Shown here: piece after piece, positions 44,685-54,964 of the stretch | How the letters are laid out: the number at the start of each line of letters is the position of its first letter | Position numbering within the stretch: position 1 is the stretch's first letter | Assembly: GCA_020048055.1 (NCBI GenBank) | Contig: JAIFNA010000017.1 | Location: 1 to 59,042 of the forward strand | Length of the DNA stretch: 59,042 bases | Direction: 5' to 3' | Source: Arcobacter sp. | GTDB taxonomy: Bacteria; Campylobacterota; Campylobacteria; Campylobacterales; Arcobacteraceae | Notes under the pieces: model-generated | Databases searched by the model: none | What the model was told of the DNA's origin: nothing | What the model saw: the letters and a program-made list of their open reading frames with translations, nothing else | Position numbers and translations under genes: made by a program

Positions 44685-46493
44685 TTGGACTGTATAGGTA
44701 TTAAGAAGGATGATGTAATTTATGACCTTCAAACTGCTAAAGCTTTGAATATTCAAGGTGAAGAAATCGTGGCATCAAATACTAAGGATGCGTTAGAGAT
44801 ACTAAGACATTCAACTGCTCATCTTATGGCTCAAGCCATAAAAGAACTCCATAGTGAAGCTCAATTTTTTGTAGGACCTGTTGTTGATGAAGGTTTTTAC
44901 TATGATTTTAAAGTTTCAAAAGCAATCACTGATGAAGATTTAAAAATAATAGAAAAAAAAATGAAAGATATCGCAGGTAAAAAATTACCAATTGTGAGAA
45001 GTGAAATCACTAGAGAGGAATTTGCTTTAAAATTTGTAAATGATCCTTTGAAACAAATGGTTCTAAAAAATATCAAAGATGATATTTTAACTGTCTATAA
45101 ACAAGGTGATTTTGAGGATTTGTGCCGCGGACCTCACTTGGAAAACACAAGAACTATTAGAAACTTCAAACTTCTAAGAGTTGCTGGTGCATATCTTGGA
45201 GGTGATGAAAAGAATGAGATGATAACTAGAATTTATGGTATCGCATTTTTTGAAAAAGAAGATTTGACTAATTATCTTACAATGTTAGAAGAGGCTAAAA
45301 AAAGAGACCATCGAAAACTAGGCACTGAACTAAAGCTTTTTACATTTAGTGATGATGTTGGTGCTGGACTTCCACTTTGGCTTCCAAATGGTGCAAGATT
45401 AAGAGGAAAGCTAGAGCAACTATTATACAAAGCACATAGAAAAAGAGGATATCAACCTGTAAGGGGACCTGAAATTTTAAAAGCAGATGCTTGGGTAAAA
45501 TCAGGACATTATGCAAACTATAAAGAAAATATGTATTTTACCCAGATAGAGGGGCAAGAATACGGTATAAAGCCTATGAACTGTGTGGGACACATCCAAA
45601 TTTTTAAAGATGATTTAGTTTCATACAAAGATTTACCATTAAAATATTTTGAATATGGCGTAGTTCATAGACATGAGATGAGCGGGACAATGCATGGACT
45701 TTTTAGAGTTAGAGAATTTACTCAAGATGACGCACATATTTTTTGTATGCCAAGTCAAGTAAAATCTGTGATTATGGAAGTTTTAGAATTTGTTGAAAGC
45801 TTGATGAAATTATTTGATTTTGAGTATGAGATGATGGTTTCAACAAGACCAGAAAAAGCTATTGGCGACGATGCATTTTGGGAAGCAACAACAAAAGGTA
45901 TCAAAGATGCACTTGATGAGAATAACTACTCTTATGGAATAGATGAGGGTGGTGGAGCATTTTATGGTCCAAAAATTGATATTAAAATCCTTGATGCAAT
46001 TGGAAGAAAATGGCAATGTGGAACTATCCAAGTTGATATGAATTTACCTGAAAGATTTGACATCCACTATACTACAAGTGAAGATACAAAAGAGCGACCG
46101 GTGATGATTCATAGAGCAATTCTGGGAAGTTTTGAGAGATTTATTGGAATTTTGACTGAGCATTGTGCAGGAGAGTTTCCGTTTAGTATTGCTCCAACTG
46201 AGGTTGCTATTATCCCTATTAGTGATAATAATCTTGCGTATGCAAAAGAGATAGCAGCGGATTTACGAGAACTTGATATCGACAGTGAAATATTTGATAA
46301 AAATGATAGTTTAAATAAAAAAATCAGAAATGCAGAAAAAGGACGAGTTCCTATGATTTTGGTTTTGGGTGAAGCAGAAGTGGAAAATCAAATGGTAGCA
46401 CTAAGAGATAGAAGAAAAAGAGAGCGAAGTGAAATGTCAAGAAGTGACTTTTTGGAGATGGTAAAAAATAAAAAACAAGAGGATAAAATTTGA
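44685..46493 (+). CDS. thrS: Threonine-tRNA ligase with shortened N-terminus
   Basis: 602 residues. The N-terminal TGS domain (about 60 residues in E. coli) is reduced to about 30 residues before the second domain [17 protein letters not shown], which holds the editing site. The catalytic core has [10 protein letters not shown] (zinc Cys), [20 protein letters not shown] and motif 3 [15 protein letters not shown], followed by the anticodon-binding domain. Start TTG with AAAGGA upstream; no upstream ATG restores a full TGS. Short ThrS is known in Campylobacter relatives. Confidence 0.95.
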   Translation: MDCIGIKKDDVIYDLQTAKALNIQGEEIVASNTKDALEILRHSTAHLMAQAIKELHSEAQFFVGPVVDEGFYYDFKVSKAITDEDLKIIEKKMKDIAGKKLPIVRSEITREEFALKFVNDPLKQMVLKNIKDDILTVYKQGDFEDLCRGPHLENTRTIRNFKLLRVAGAYLGGDEKNEMITRIYGIAFFEKEDLTNYLTMLEEAKKRDHRKLGTELKLFTFSDDVGAGLPLWLPNGARLRGKLEQLLYKAHRKRGYQPVRGPEILKADAWVKSGHYANYKENMYFTQIEGQEYGIKPMNCVGHIQIFKDDLVSYKDLPLKYFEYGVVHRHEMSGTMHGLFRVREFTQDDAHIFCMPSQVKSVIMEVLEFVESLMKLFDFEYEMMVSTRPEKAIGDDAFWEATTKGIKDALDENNYSYGIDEGGGAFYGPKIDIKILDAIGRKWQCGTIQVDMNLPERFDIHYTTSEDTKERPVMIHRAILGSFERFIGILTEHCAGEFPFSIAPTEVAIIPISDNNLAYAKEIAADLRELDIDSEIFDKNDSLNKKIRNAEKGRVPMILVLGEAEVENQMVALRDRRKRERSEMSRSDFLEMVKNKKQEDKI

Positions 46494-47020
46494 ATTTAAA
46501 AACAAAAAAAACAGATGATACATTGATGAATGAGGATATTAGATTCCCAGAAGTTAGATGTAATGGTGATGATGGAACATCTTATGGGATAATAAGTTCA
46601 AAAGAGGCTTTAAAAATTGCTGATGAGCAAGGATTAGACTTAGTTTGTATTGCAGCAACTGCAAATCCTCCTGTTGTCAAAATTATGAATTATAGTAAAT
46701 TCAAGTACCAGCTAGAAAAAAAGAAAAAAGAAGCAAAGAAAAATCAAAAAATTATAGTTACTAAAGAGATAAAATTATCAGTTAAAATTGCAGCTAATGA
46801 TATTAGCTATAAAGTAAAACACGCAAGAGAGTTTATCGAAGAGGGAAATCATGTAAAGTTTAGAGTTTTTCTTAAGGGTAGAGAGATGTCAAATCCAAAA
46901 GCTGGTGAAGATGTTTTAAATAATGTTTGGCCAATGTTAGAAGACATTGGTATAAAAGATCAAGATCCTAAACTTGAAGGAAGATATGTGAATATGTTGG
47001 TTGTCCCTAGAAAAAAATAG
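46490..47020 (+). CDS. infC: Translation initiation factor IF-3
   Basis: 176 residues. N-terminal domain with [21 protein letters not shown], connecting helix [20 protein letters not shown] and C-terminal domain with [20 protein letters not shown]. The probable start is TTG at 46490, overlapping the thrS TGA (TTGA), with AGAGGA six bases upstream. ATG at 46526 (MNEDIR) is an alternative without a visible Shine-Dalgarno. A rare start fits the autoregulation known for E. coli infC (ATT), because IF-3 itself rejects non-ATG starts. Confidence 0.95.
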   Translation: MNLKTKKTDDTLMNEDIRFPEVRCNGDDGTSYGIISSKEALKIADEQGLDLVCIAATANPPVVKIMNYSKFKYQLEKKKKEAKKNQKIIVTKEIKLSVKIAANDISYKVKHAREFIEEGNHVKFRVFLKGREMSNPKAGEDVLNNVWPMLEDIGIKDQDPKLEGRYVNMLVVPRKK

Positions 47021-47029
47021 TTTTCTAGG
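47006..47029. terminator. Hairpin after infC
   Basis: A 9-bp perfect stem CCTAGAAAA / TTTTCTAGG with a 6-nt loop spans the infC stop codon. It lies between infC and the convergent diguanylate cyclase gene; there is no additional T tract. Confidence 0.5.
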
Positions 47030-47058
47030 TCCACCATTCACATTGAAGTAGTGAGCAA

Positions 47059-48195
47059 TTAAAATCTAACTAAGTTCTTTCCTAAACTTTTTGCTTCATA
47101 TAACAATGTATCTGCTCTATTTAAAGCAGTAACTATTGAATTATCAAGCGCTTCAATTTTCGATACACCTACACTTACAGTGTATTTTATTACTTCATTT
47201 TGCTCAATCAATGTCTGTGCATTTTCTATTGTTTTTCTTATTTTTTCTGCTATTTTAACACTATTTTCCAATGATGTTTTTGGCAATACTACTACAAATT
47301 CTTCACCACCAAACCGAACACAAATATCACTGGTTCTTGTTGATTTTTTTAGAATATCTGAAATATTACAAATCACAATGTCACCTACACTGTGACCATA
47401 AGTATCATTAATTGTTTTAAAATTATCGACATCCAACATTATTATCGACATATCTGAATTACTTTTTTTTGTAATAGAAAGTAAGTTCTCATTTATCTCA
47501 TTAAAGTATCTACGATTAAATAACTCAGTCATGGGGTCTTTGTTTACTTGCTCTAATAATTGGTGCTGAATATCTTCTAGACTTTTTGTTCGTGAAATTA
47601 TCTGTTTTTCTATATTTTTATTGATTTTTCGTAGTGTTTCTTGTGATTGTTTTGTAGTTATTATACTAAGTGCGATAAGATAGCTACTAAGTGATATAAA
47701 ATCTTTATCTTCATTTGTGAAGCTAGTTAGATTATTTCCACTTTGTTTATTTATCAATTGTAAAACACCAATTGATTCACCAGAGTAGAAATTGATTAAT
47801 GGAGCAGTTAATATTGATTTTGTTTTATAGTTAAATTTGATATCAAACTCTTTTGATGATTTAAAGTCAAAATCATTATTTTTGTAAATATCATCAATTG
47901 TAATAATCTTTTTTGTAATAAATGATTCAACAGCAATTGTATTGGAATCTTTTTTGATTTCAAATTTCATTTTTTTAAGTGGTATTTGAATGTTATCGAT
48001 TGTCATTTGTGAAAATGAGTTATTTTGAAAAATATGAAATGTTAAATCATTCCCATCTTTTAGATAAATTGATCCAGCATCACAATGAGTAATATGCTTC
48101 AGATAATTAAGAATCTTATTGAGTAATGTATCTAAGTCATTTGACTCTAAATAATCTATATCTTCAATTTTTACTAATCCACTGCTTACCAACAT
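47059..48195 (-). CDS. GAF-GGDEF diguanylate cyclase
   Basis: 378 residues, no membrane helix. A GAF domain (about 25-175) contains HCDAGSIYLKDGNDLTFHIF and PLINFYSGESIGVLQLINKQ. A short coiled segment leads to a complete GGDEF domain (about 215-378) with DPMTELFNRRYF and RFGGEEFVVVLPK. The inhibitory site RTSD lies five residues before GGEEF, so product feedback is likely. It makes c-di-GMP from GTP in response to an unknown GAF ligand. Confidence 0.93.
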   Translation of the reverse strand: MLVSSGLVKIEDIDYLESNDLDTLLNKILNYLKHITHCDAGSIYLKDGNDLTFHIFQNNSFSQMTIDNIQIPLKKMKFEIKKDSNTIAVESFITKKIITIDDIYKNNDFDFKSSKEFDIKFNYKTKSILTAPLINFYSGESIGVLQLINKQSGNNLTSFTNEDKDFISLSSYLIALSIITTKQSQETLRKINKNIEKQIISRTKSLEDIQHQLLEQVNKDPMTELFNRRYFNEINENLLSITKKSNSDMSIIMLDVDNFKTINDTYGHSVGDIVICNISDILKKSTRTSDICVRFGGEEFVVVLPKTSLENSVKIAEKIRKTIENAQTLIEQNEVIKYTVSVGVSKIEALDNSIVTALNRADTLLYEAKSLGKNLVRF

Positions 48196-48305
48196 CTATA
48201 TTTTACCTTTTATGCTACATATTATTTATTGTACAATTTTTAGTGTTAAATAATTAATATTCTGGCAGTTTTTATGTAATCTTTTTTCATTTAGGTTAGA
48301 TTTGT

Positions 48306-48311
48306 TATAAT
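48306..48311 (+). promoter_or_regulatory. Putative -10 box for leuC
   Basis: Consensus TATAAT followed by CCGCGAA, 32 bases before the leuC ATG. Confidence 0.6.
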
Positions 48312-48343
48312 CCGCGAATTATAAAACATACAAAGAAGAGATA

Positions 48344-49627
48344 ATGGGACAAACAATTACGGAAAAAATATTTAGTGAACATGTTGGTGAAAAAGTATAT
48401 GCGGGACAAATTATTAGAAGCTCTATTGATATGGTTATTGGAAATGATATTACAACTCCAATCTCTATCCATGCGTTTGAGGAGAGTGGTGCAACAAAGT
48501 TAGCAAATCCAGATGGATTTTGCATAGTTCTTGACCATTTTATCCCTGCAAAAGATATTGCAAGTGCGAATCAAGCAAGAATTAGCAGAGATTTTGCCGC
48601 AAAACACAATCTTAAAAACTTTTTTGATGAAAAAGATATGGGAATTGAACATGCACTCTTGCCTGAAAAAGGACTTGTAATCCCTGGAGATGTAATAATT
48701 GGTGCTGATAGCCATACTTGTACTCATGGTGCATTAGGAGCATTTAGTACAGGAATGGGTAGTACAGATTTAGCATTTGCTATGATAAGCGGTGGAAATT
48801 GGTTTAAAGTGCCTGAATCGATAAAAGTCGTATTTAGTGGAAAACCACAAGAATTTGTTACGGGTAAAGATTTAATTTTAGAGATTATAAGAATGATTGG
48901 TGTTGATGGAGCATTATATAAAACACTAGAGTTTACAGGTGATACGATTCCATATTTGAGTATGGATGATAGATTTGCACTTTGTAATATGGCTATTGAA
49001 GCAGGAGCAAAAAGTGGAATTGTAGCCTATGATGATGTTACAAAAGAATTTTTAGAGCAAAGAGCAAGTGCTAATGGTGGTTTACGAAGTGAGCCTAAAA
49101 TACATTATTCAGATGATGATGCAAAATATACGCAAGTTATAACTATTGATGTTGCAAATCTTGAGCCTGTTGTTGCTTATCCATTTTTACCAGAAAATGG
49201 ACATAGTATCACTCAAGCTGTAAGTGATAATATTAAAGTTGATCAAGTTTTTATTGGTAGTTGTACAAATGGACGATTAAGTGACCTTAAAGTAGCAGCA
49301 CAAATGTTAAAAGATAAAAAAGTAGCATCACATGTAAGAATGATTGTTACACCTGGAACACAAAAGATTTTAAGGGAAGCAACAAAGCTTGGATATATAG
49401 ATATTTTAGTTGATGCTGGAGCTGTTGTTAGCAATCCAACTTGTGGCGCTTGTCTTGGTGGATATATGGGGATATTGGGTGATGATGAGGTTTGTATATC
49501 TACAACAAATAGAAACTTTGTTGGTAGAATGGGAAGTAGAAGTTCTAAAGTATACCTATCAAATAGTGCAGTAGCTGCAGCTAGCGCAGTTAGTGGCTAT
49601 ATTACAAATCCAAAAAATTTCAAATAA
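48344..49627 (+). CDS. leuC: 3-isopropylmalate dehydratase large subunit (aconitase superfamily)
   Basis: 427 residues, the shorter HacA/LeuC2-like class. It has the aconitase motifs GADSHTCTHGALGAFSTGMG, IGSCTNGRLSDL and NPTCGACLGGYMG, with three 4Fe-4S cysteines. It should act with a LeuD small subunit, interconverting 2- and 3-isopropylmalate in leucine synthesis. No leuD is adjacent and a strong terminator follows, so the partner must be elsewhere. A related aconitase-type activity such as homoaconitase cannot be ruled out. Confidence 0.9.
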   Translation: MGQTITEKIFSEHVGEKVYAGQIIRSSIDMVIGNDITTPISIHAFEESGATKLANPDGFCIVLDHFIPAKDIASANQARISRDFAAKHNLKNFFDEKDMGIEHALLPEKGLVIPGDVIIGADSHTCTHGALGAFSTGMGSTDLAFAMISGGNWFKVPESIKVVFSGKPQEFVTGKDLILEIIRMIGVDGALYKTLEFTGDTIPYLSMDDRFALCNMAIEAGAKSGIVAYDDVTKEFLEQRASANGGLRSEPKIHYSDDDAKYTQVITIDVANLEPVVAYPFLPENGHSITQAVSDNIKVDQVFIGSCTNGRLSDLKVAAQMLKDKKVASHVRMIVTPGTQKILREATKLGYIDILVDAGAVVSNPTCGACLGGYMGILGDDEVCISTTNRNFVGRMGSRSSKVYLSNSAVAAASAVSGYITNPKNFK

Positions 49628-49658
49628 AAAAGGGAGTGATTAAATATCACTCCCTTTT
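49628..49658. terminator. Bidirectional terminator between leuC and accA
   Basis: Perfect 13-bp stem AAAAGGGAGTGAT / ATCACTCCCTTTT with a TAAAT loop. The T-rich side on the minus strand is CCCTTTTTTATTTG, so it should terminate the minus-strand fatty acid operon as well as leuC. Confidence 0.85.
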
Positions 49659-49680
49659 AAAGTTGTTGCATTGTTTTTAA

Positions 49681-50616
49681 TTACGACGCAAAACTTCCCA
49701 AAGCCATAAGTTTTGCATATCTTTGCTCATATCTTTCCTCTTTTGAAAGTTTGCCAACCTCTTTAACTTGTGTTAAAAAATACTCCCCTAAAGCTTTAAT
49801 AGCTTTTTCTTTTTCCCTATGGGCACCAATCATTGGCTCATCAATAATATCATCTATTAGCCCACAATTTTTTAAATCGTTTGAAGTTATTTTTAGTGCA
49901 TTTGTAGCAGTTTCAACCATTGCTTGATCTTTCCATAAAATACTAGCACAACCCTCAGGTGAAATAACACTATAAACACTGTATCTCATCATAGCCAGTC
50001 TATCACCGATTGAAATCGCTAAAGCTCCACCACTTCCACCTTCACCAATAACTACCGAAATAATTGTTGTATTTGTATCGCTTAGTTCAAATAGATTTCT
50101 AGCAATTGCTTCACTTTGACTTCTCTCTTCAGCACCAATTCCTGGATATGCACCTGGAGTGTCTACTAAAAATAATATTGGTAATTCAAATTTTTCAGCA
50201 AGTTTAACTGCTCGAAGAGCTTTTCTATATCCTTCAGGATTTGGCATACCAAAATTTCTTTTGATTTTATTTTTAACACCTCTACCTTTTTGTTCACCTA
50301 TAACAACACATTTTTGTTCACCGATATATCCAATAAAACAAACCATTGCCTGATCATCAGCAAGATGTCTGTCCCCATGTATTTCATAAGGATCTTCCAT
50401 AAGACCTCTTATGTAATCAAGTGCATAAGGACGATCCGGGTGTCTTGCTAATTTTAACTTTTGAAAATCTGAAAGGTTTGAGTAAGTTTTATTTATCTCA
50501 TCTTCAAGTTGCTTTTCTAATGTGCTAACTGCATATTCATCTGCTCTTGTTTTGGCAACTATTATTTCATCTTCTATGTTTTTTATATTTTCTTCAAAAT
50601 CTAAATATATTGCCAT
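49681..50616 (-). CDS. accA: Acetyl-CoA carboxylase carboxyltransferase subunit alpha
   Basis: 311 residues. N-terminal helical part with [20 protein letters not shown] and [11 protein letters not shown], then the crotonase-fold core [53 protein letters not shown]. It pairs with AccD (not in the window) to form malonyl-CoA. It is the last gene of the fabG-acpP-fabF-accA run, eight bases after fabF. Confidence 0.97.
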   Translation of the reverse strand: MAIYLDFEENIKNIEDEIIVAKTRADEYAVSTLEKQLEDEINKTYSNLSDFQKLKLARHPDRPYALDYIRGLMEDPYEIHGDRHLADDQAMVCFIGYIGEQKCVVIGEQKGRGVKNKIKRNFGMPNPEGYRKALRAVKLAEKFELPILFLVDTPGAYPGIGAEERSQSEAIARNLFELSDTNTTIISVVIGEGGSGGALAISIGDRLAMMRYSVYSVISPEGCASILWKDQAMVETATNALKITSNDLKNCGLIDDIIDEPMIGAHREKEKAIKALGEYFLTQVKEVGKLSKEERYEQRYAKLMALGSFAS

Positions 50617-50624
50617 TTAACTAC

Positions 50625-51878
50625 CTATTTAACAAATTTTTTCATAATTACAACACCGTTTGTTCCACCAAAACCAAATGAATTACTCATAACAATTTTT
50701 AATTCAGCTTTTCTAGCAACATTTGGCACATAATCTAAATCACAATTCTCATCAGATTCAATTTGGTTTATAGTTGGTGGGATGATGCTTTGCTCCATAG
50801 CTTTAATTGCAATAATAGCTTCCAATGCTCCAGCTGCACCTAAACAATGTCCAATTTGACCTTTTGTAGATGTTACTGGCGGACACTCTTGAAGCCCATT
50901 AAATAACTCTTTTAATGCTGCCGTTTCATTTTTATCATTTACAGGTGTGCTTGTACCATGAGCATTTACATAATCAATTTTAATCTCCCCACCATTATTT
51001 TCTTTCGCCATTTTATATGCAGCTTTCATAGCTCGTAGAGGTCCGTCCATAGTAGGAGTTGTTATGTGATTAGCATCACCGCTTTCTCCAAATCCTAAGA
51101 CTTCAGCGTAGATTTTAGCACCTCTTGCTAGTGCTGATTCTAAGCTTTCTAAAACTAATGCACCAGCACCTTCACCCATTACGAATCCATCTCTATTTTT
51201 ATCAAATGGTCTTGAAGCGGTTTTTGGGTCATCGTTTCTTGTACTAAGTGCTTTCATTGCTGCAAATCCACCAACTCCAGCACCACATATCGCACTTTCT
51301 GCTCCAACGACAAGCATTTTATCTGCTCCGCCTAAGGCGATTGTTTTGTATCCGTCAGCAATAGCGTGTGTCCCAGCTGCACAAGCTGTAACAGCTGAAA
51401 GGTTTGGACCTTTTAAATTGTGTTGAATTGTGATAAAGCCACCAAGCATATTTACTAAAGATGATGGGATAAAAAATGGAGATATTTTAGATGGACCTCT
51501 TGCATCACAAATTACAGAGTTTTTTTCAATATTTGATAATCCACCAATCCCAGAAGCAGCAACAATCCCGAAGCTTTCACTTATTTCATCGCTTACTTTA
51601 TTGTCTGTTACAAGTCCAGCATCACTCATCGCTTCTTGGGCAGCATGGATTCCAAGGTGTATAAATCTATCTGCTTTTTTTGATTCTTTTTTCCCAAGTA
51701 TTGCATCAGGGTCAAAGTTTTTTACTTCCCCAGCAATTTTTGCACCAAATTCAGATGCATCAAAAAGAGTTATTGTGTCTATTCCACATTCACCATTTAC
51801 AATTGCCTTGAAAGATTCTTCAACATTTGATCCAAGTGAATTTATCATCCCTAACCCAGTTACTACTACTCTTTTCAT
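50625..51878 (-). CDS. fabF: 3-oxoacyl-[acyl-carrier-protein] synthase II
   Basis: 417 residues. Condensing enzyme with catalytic Cys in SAVTACAAGTHAIADG, His in NAHGTSTPVND and His in GQIGHCLGAAGALEA; the C-terminus FGFGGTNGVVIMKK is typical. It elongates acyl-ACP with malonyl-ACP. ATG at 51878 (MKRVVVTGLG) has GGAG about 11 bases upstream; a GTG four codons earlier sits directly on that GGAG and is unlikely. Confidence 0.97.
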   Translation of the reverse strand: MKRVVVTGLGMINSLGSNVEESFKAIVNGECGIDTITLFDASEFGAKIAGEVKNFDPDAILGKKESKKADRFIHLGIHAAQEAMSDAGLVTDNKVSDEISESFGIVAASGIGGLSNIEKNSVICDARGPSKISPFFIPSSLVNMLGGFITIQHNLKGPNLSAVTACAAGTHAIADGYKTIALGGADKMLVVGAESAICGAGVGGFAAMKALSTRNDDPKTASRPFDKNRDGFVMGEGAGALVLESLESALARGAKIYAEVLGFGESGDANHITTPTMDGPLRAMKAAYKMAKENNGGEIKIDYVNAHGTSTPVNDKNETAALKELFNGLQECPPVTSTKGQIGHCLGAAGALEAIIAIKAMEQSIIPPTINQIESDENCDLDYVPNVARKAELKIVMSNSFGFGGTNGVVIMKKFVK

Positions 51879-52002
51879 TATTTTATTCACTCCATTTATT
51901 GTGTTTTTATAGATTACTAAAATTTTAAATTTTAAAACTTGAGTAAGCTATTTGATTTCTTGATTTAATACAAAAGCGTTTAGCTTTTGTATCTGCTTGG
52001 AA

Positions 52003-52227
52003 CTATTTGTTCTCTTTGATGTAATTTAATGCATCAGCAACAGTTAATATTTTTTCAGCACTTTCGTCTGGAATTTCAATATCAAATTCCTCTTCTAAAG
52101 CCATAACTAGCTCAACAACATCTAGCGAATCTGCACCTAAATCTTCAATAAATTTTGAATCTTCTTTGATTTGAGCTATATCACAATCTAATTGCTCAGC
52201 TACTACTGCTTTGATTTTTTCTAACAT
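52003..52227 (-). CDS. acpP: Acyl carrier protein
   Basis: 74 residues, acidic. Phosphopantetheine attachment Ser34 in [18 protein letters not shown]. It carries the growing acyl chain for FabF and FabG. Strong Shine-Dalgarno (AAAGGAAAA). It has its own promoter-like -10 upstream and about 125 bases before fabF begins. Confidence 0.98.
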   Translation of the reverse strand: MLEKIKAVVAEQLDCDIAQIKEDSKFIEDLGADSLDVVELVMALEEEFDIEIPDESAEKILTVADALNYIKENK

Positions 52228-52259
52228 TTTTTTTCCTTTTTAAAATAAGTTTCGCGAAA

Positions 52260-52265
52260 ATTATA
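52260..52265 (-). promoter_or_regulatory. Putative -10 box for acpP
   Basis: TATAAT on the minus strand followed by TTTCGCGAA, 32 bases before the acpP ATG. Confidence 0.55.
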
Positions 52266-52291
52266 CCAAATATACTTAAAAATTACCTACA

Positions 52292-53035
52292 TTAGACATA
52301 TAGTCCGCCATTCACCTTTAGAATTTCCCCAGTGATATAGCTTGAATGGTCGCTTAATAGGAATGCTACTGCATCAGCAACTTCGCTAGCTTCACCAAAT
52401 CTTCCAAGTGGAATATTTTTTTCATAATTCTCTTTGACCTCTGGCTTTAGTTCATCAGTCATATCTGTTCTTATGAATCCAGGTGTTACTACGTTGTATC
52501 TAATTCCCCTTGCGCTTCCCTCTTTTGCGAATGCTTTTGTCATGGTATTTACCCCGCCTTTTGAGGCAGAATAGTTAGTTTGCCCAGGATTTCCCATCTC
52601 TCCTACTATTGATGATATATTTACTATTGAACCAAATCTTTTTTTGCTCATTATTTTAAGTGCATCCCGACACCCGATGAAAGCTGATTTGAGATTTGCA
52701 TTGATAACATCATCAAAATCCTCTACCGACATTCGTATCGCTAATTTATCTTTTGTAATACCAGCATTATTTACAAGATAAGATAATTCGCCATCAGCAT
52801 CTACGATTGTTTTAATCATCTCATTCCAATCAGCTTCAACCGATACATCACCTTTGATAACAGCTGCATCTCCACCATTATTTACAATAATATCTTTTAC
52901 CGCGTCGGCTAATTCTGGTTTACTTCTATAATTTATCCAAACTTTCAAACCATAAGTTGCTAAAACTTTTGCTACTTCTGCTCCAATTCCTTTGCTAGCA
53001 CCTGTTACTAATACATTTTTTCCGCTAAATTTCAT
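52292..53035 (-). CDS. fabG: 3-oxoacyl-[acyl-carrier-protein] reductase
   Basis: 247-residue short-chain dehydrogenase. NADPH motif TGASKGIG, NNAG motif, catalytic Ser in VNISSIVGEMG and Tyr-x3-Lys in NYSASKGGVN. It reduces beta-ketoacyl-ACP. It lies 23 bases after aguB on the same strand, so it may share a transcript with the polyamine genes. Confidence 0.96.
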   Translation of the reverse strand: MKFSGKNVLVTGASKGIGAEVAKVLATYGLKVWINYRSKPELADAVKDIIVNNGGDAAVIKGDVSVEADWNEMIKTIVDADGELSYLVNNAGITKDKLAIRMSVEDFDDVINANLKSAFIGCRDALKIMSKKRFGSIVNISSIVGEMGNPGQTNYSASKGGVNTMTKAFAKEGSARGIRYNVVTPGFIRTDMTDELKPEVKENYEKNIPLGRFGEASEVADAVAFLLSDHSSYITGEILKVNGGLYV

Positions 53036-53058
53036 TAAAATTCCTTTGTTTTTATTTT

Positions 53059-53931
53059 TTAATCAATATATCTTTTTGTTAAATCACCATAATTTTCAAT
53101 TCGTCTATCTCTTAAAAATGGCCACCATCTTCGTACATTTTCACTTCTTTTCATATCAAGTTCAACATATAAAATTTCCTCTTTATCTTCACTTCCTTGC
53201 ACAAGTAGTTCACCTTGTGGTCCAAAAACAAAGCTATTTCCCCAAAATTTTGTCCCAGCTAATACGCCACTGTCATCTTTTTCAAATCCTACACGATTTA
53301 CCGTTAGAACTGGCAAACCATTTGCTACACTATGTCCTCTTTGAATTGCTACCCAAGAATCTCTTTGTCTTGTTTTTTCATCATCGTCATCTGCTTCAAA
53401 CCAACCAATTGCGGTTGGGTAGATAAGCATCTGGGCACCTTTTAGAGCCATAAGTCTTGCAGCTTCTGGATACCATTGATCCCAGCATATCAAAATTCCA
53501 AGCTTCCCAAGACTTGTATTTATTGGTTCAAATCCCATATCCCCAGGTGTAAAATAAAATTTTTCATAGTACCCAGGATCATCAGGAATATGCATTTTGC
53601 GATATTTTCCAGCAACTGAGCCATCTTTTTCAAAAACAACAGCAGTATTGTGATAAAGCCCAGCTGTTCGATGTTCAAAGAGGGAAGTGACCAAAACTAC
53701 ACCATTTTTTTTGGCAACTTCACCCCAAAATTTTATATCATCTTCCCAAGAATTTGCTAAATCAAAAGCATCAACACTTTCATTTTGACAAAAGTAGTGT
53801 GTTTGATGTAGTTCTTGAAGTACAACTAAAACAGCTCCATTTTCCTTAGCAACTTCTATCATCTCAACTGTTTTTTGTATGGTTTTCTTTTTTGTGTCGT
53901 GATATTTTTGTTGTATTAATGCAACCTTCAC
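53059..53931 (-). CDS. aguB: N-carbamoylputrescine amidase
   Basis: 290-residue nitrilase-superfamily enzyme with the Glu40-Lys112-Cys149 triad (VVLQELHQTHYFC, YRKMHIPDDPGYYEKFYFTP, LGILICWDQWYPEAA). The sequence is close to the plant and bacterial AguB/CPA type. It converts N-carbamoylputrescine to putrescine. It is the natural partner of the adjacent agmatine deiminase, 15 bases upstream. Confidence 0.96.
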   Translation of the reverse strand: MKVALIQQKYHDTKKKTIQKTVEMIEVAKENGAVLVVLQELHQTHYFCQNESVDAFDLANSWEDDIKFWGEVAKKNGVVLVTSLFEHRTAGLYHNTAVVFEKDGSVAGKYRKMHIPDDPGYYEKFYFTPGDMGFEPINTSLGKLGILICWDQWYPEAARLMALKGAQMLIYPTAIGWFEADDDDEKTRQRDSWVAIQRGHSVANGLPVLTVNRVGFEKDDSGVLAGTKFWGNSFVFGPQGELLVQGSEDKEEILYVELDMKRSENVRRWWPFLRDRRIENYGDLTKRYID

Positions 53932-53946
53932 TGTATCCTCCTAAGG

Positions 53947-54963
53947 TTATTTTTTGTTTATGTTTTTAATTTTTGGATATTGCATAGTTACACAATGTAG
54001 GCTTCCGTGTTGTCTTATAAGAGTAGAGCAATCTATCCCAATGATATCCCTTTTTGGAAATGCTTTTTTAAATATCTCTAAAGCTAAGTTATCATTTTTA
54101 TCTTTATAAGTTGGTACCAAAACAGCCCCATTGATAATTAAAAAATTTGCATAAGTTGCTGGAAGTTTATCTTCCCCATCATATTTTGCTTCAATATGTG
54201 GTAAACCTATGAGTTTGTATTTTTTCCCATGAAGATTTGTGAAGTTTTGTAGCTCTTTCTCCATAAGTTTTAGTTGTTTGTAGTTTGAGTCATTTTCATC
54301 ATCGCAAAGTTGATACATTATTGTGTTGCTATCTATTAATCTTGCTATTGTATCTATATGGCTATCTGTGTCATCGCCCTCTAAAGCTCCACTATTCAAC
54401 CATAAAATTTTTTTTGCACCTAAATATTCCATCAATTTTAGTTCAATTTGTTTTTGTGTAAGTCTAGGATTTCTATTTTTTTCCATTAAGCATTCAGTTG
54501 TTGTAAGGATAACTCCCTCCCCATCACTTTCTATACTTCCACCCTCTAAAACCATTTTTATACTTTTGTGTTTGTAATCTTTTAATAAGCCCTTGTGTTT
54601 AAGTTGCATAGTTATCAAATCATCTTTTTTATAAGGAAATTTTTTGCCCCAAGCGTTATATTTAAAGTCAAGAACAGTTAAAATGTCATCATCTTCAACA
54701 GTTATCCCTCCAAAATCTCTACTCCAAGTATCATCACTATCAAGTCTTACAAATATCAAATTCTTTTTTGATGGAAATAATGACTTTATAAAGGTGATAT
54801 TTTTTGCAACAATCAAACACTTTTGGTATTTTCGTACTTCATTTGCAATATTTACAAAGTTTGTAATTGCATCATCAAGATACTCATCCCAATCTGTATC
54901 CTTATGTGGAAATGTTAGTTGGACAAACTCTTGCTCTTCCCATTCTGCTGGTAACCTAACCAT
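53947..54963 (-). CDS. aguA: Agmatine deiminase
   Basis: 338-residue guanidino-modifying enzyme of the peptidyl-arginine deiminase (PPAD-type) family. It begins MVRLPAEWEEQEFVQLTFPH and contains DDTWSRDFGG, EGGSIESDGEG and LEGDDTDSHIDTIARLI; the catalytic Cys324 is in QHGSLHCVTMQYP. It converts agmatine to N-carbamoylputrescine. With aguB it makes putrescine from arginine-derived agmatine. It starts one base after queE ends. Confidence 0.95.
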   Translation of the reverse strand: MVRLPAEWEEQEFVQLTFPHKDTDWDEYLDDAITNFVNIANEVRKYQKCLIVAKNITFIKSLFPSKKNLIFVRLDSDDTWSRDFGGITVEDDDILTVLDFKYNAWGKKFPYKKDDLITMQLKHKGLLKDYKHKSIKMVLEGGSIESDGEGVILTTTECLMEKNRNPRLTQKQIELKLMEYLGAKKILWLNSGALEGDDTDSHIDTIARLIDSNTIMYQLCDDENDSNYKQLKLMEKELQNFTNLHGKKYKLIGLPHIEAKYDGEDKLPATYANFLIINGAVLVPTYKDKNDNLALEIFKKAFPKRDIIGIDCSTLIRQHGSLHCVTMQYPKIKNINKK

Positions 54964-54964
54964 T

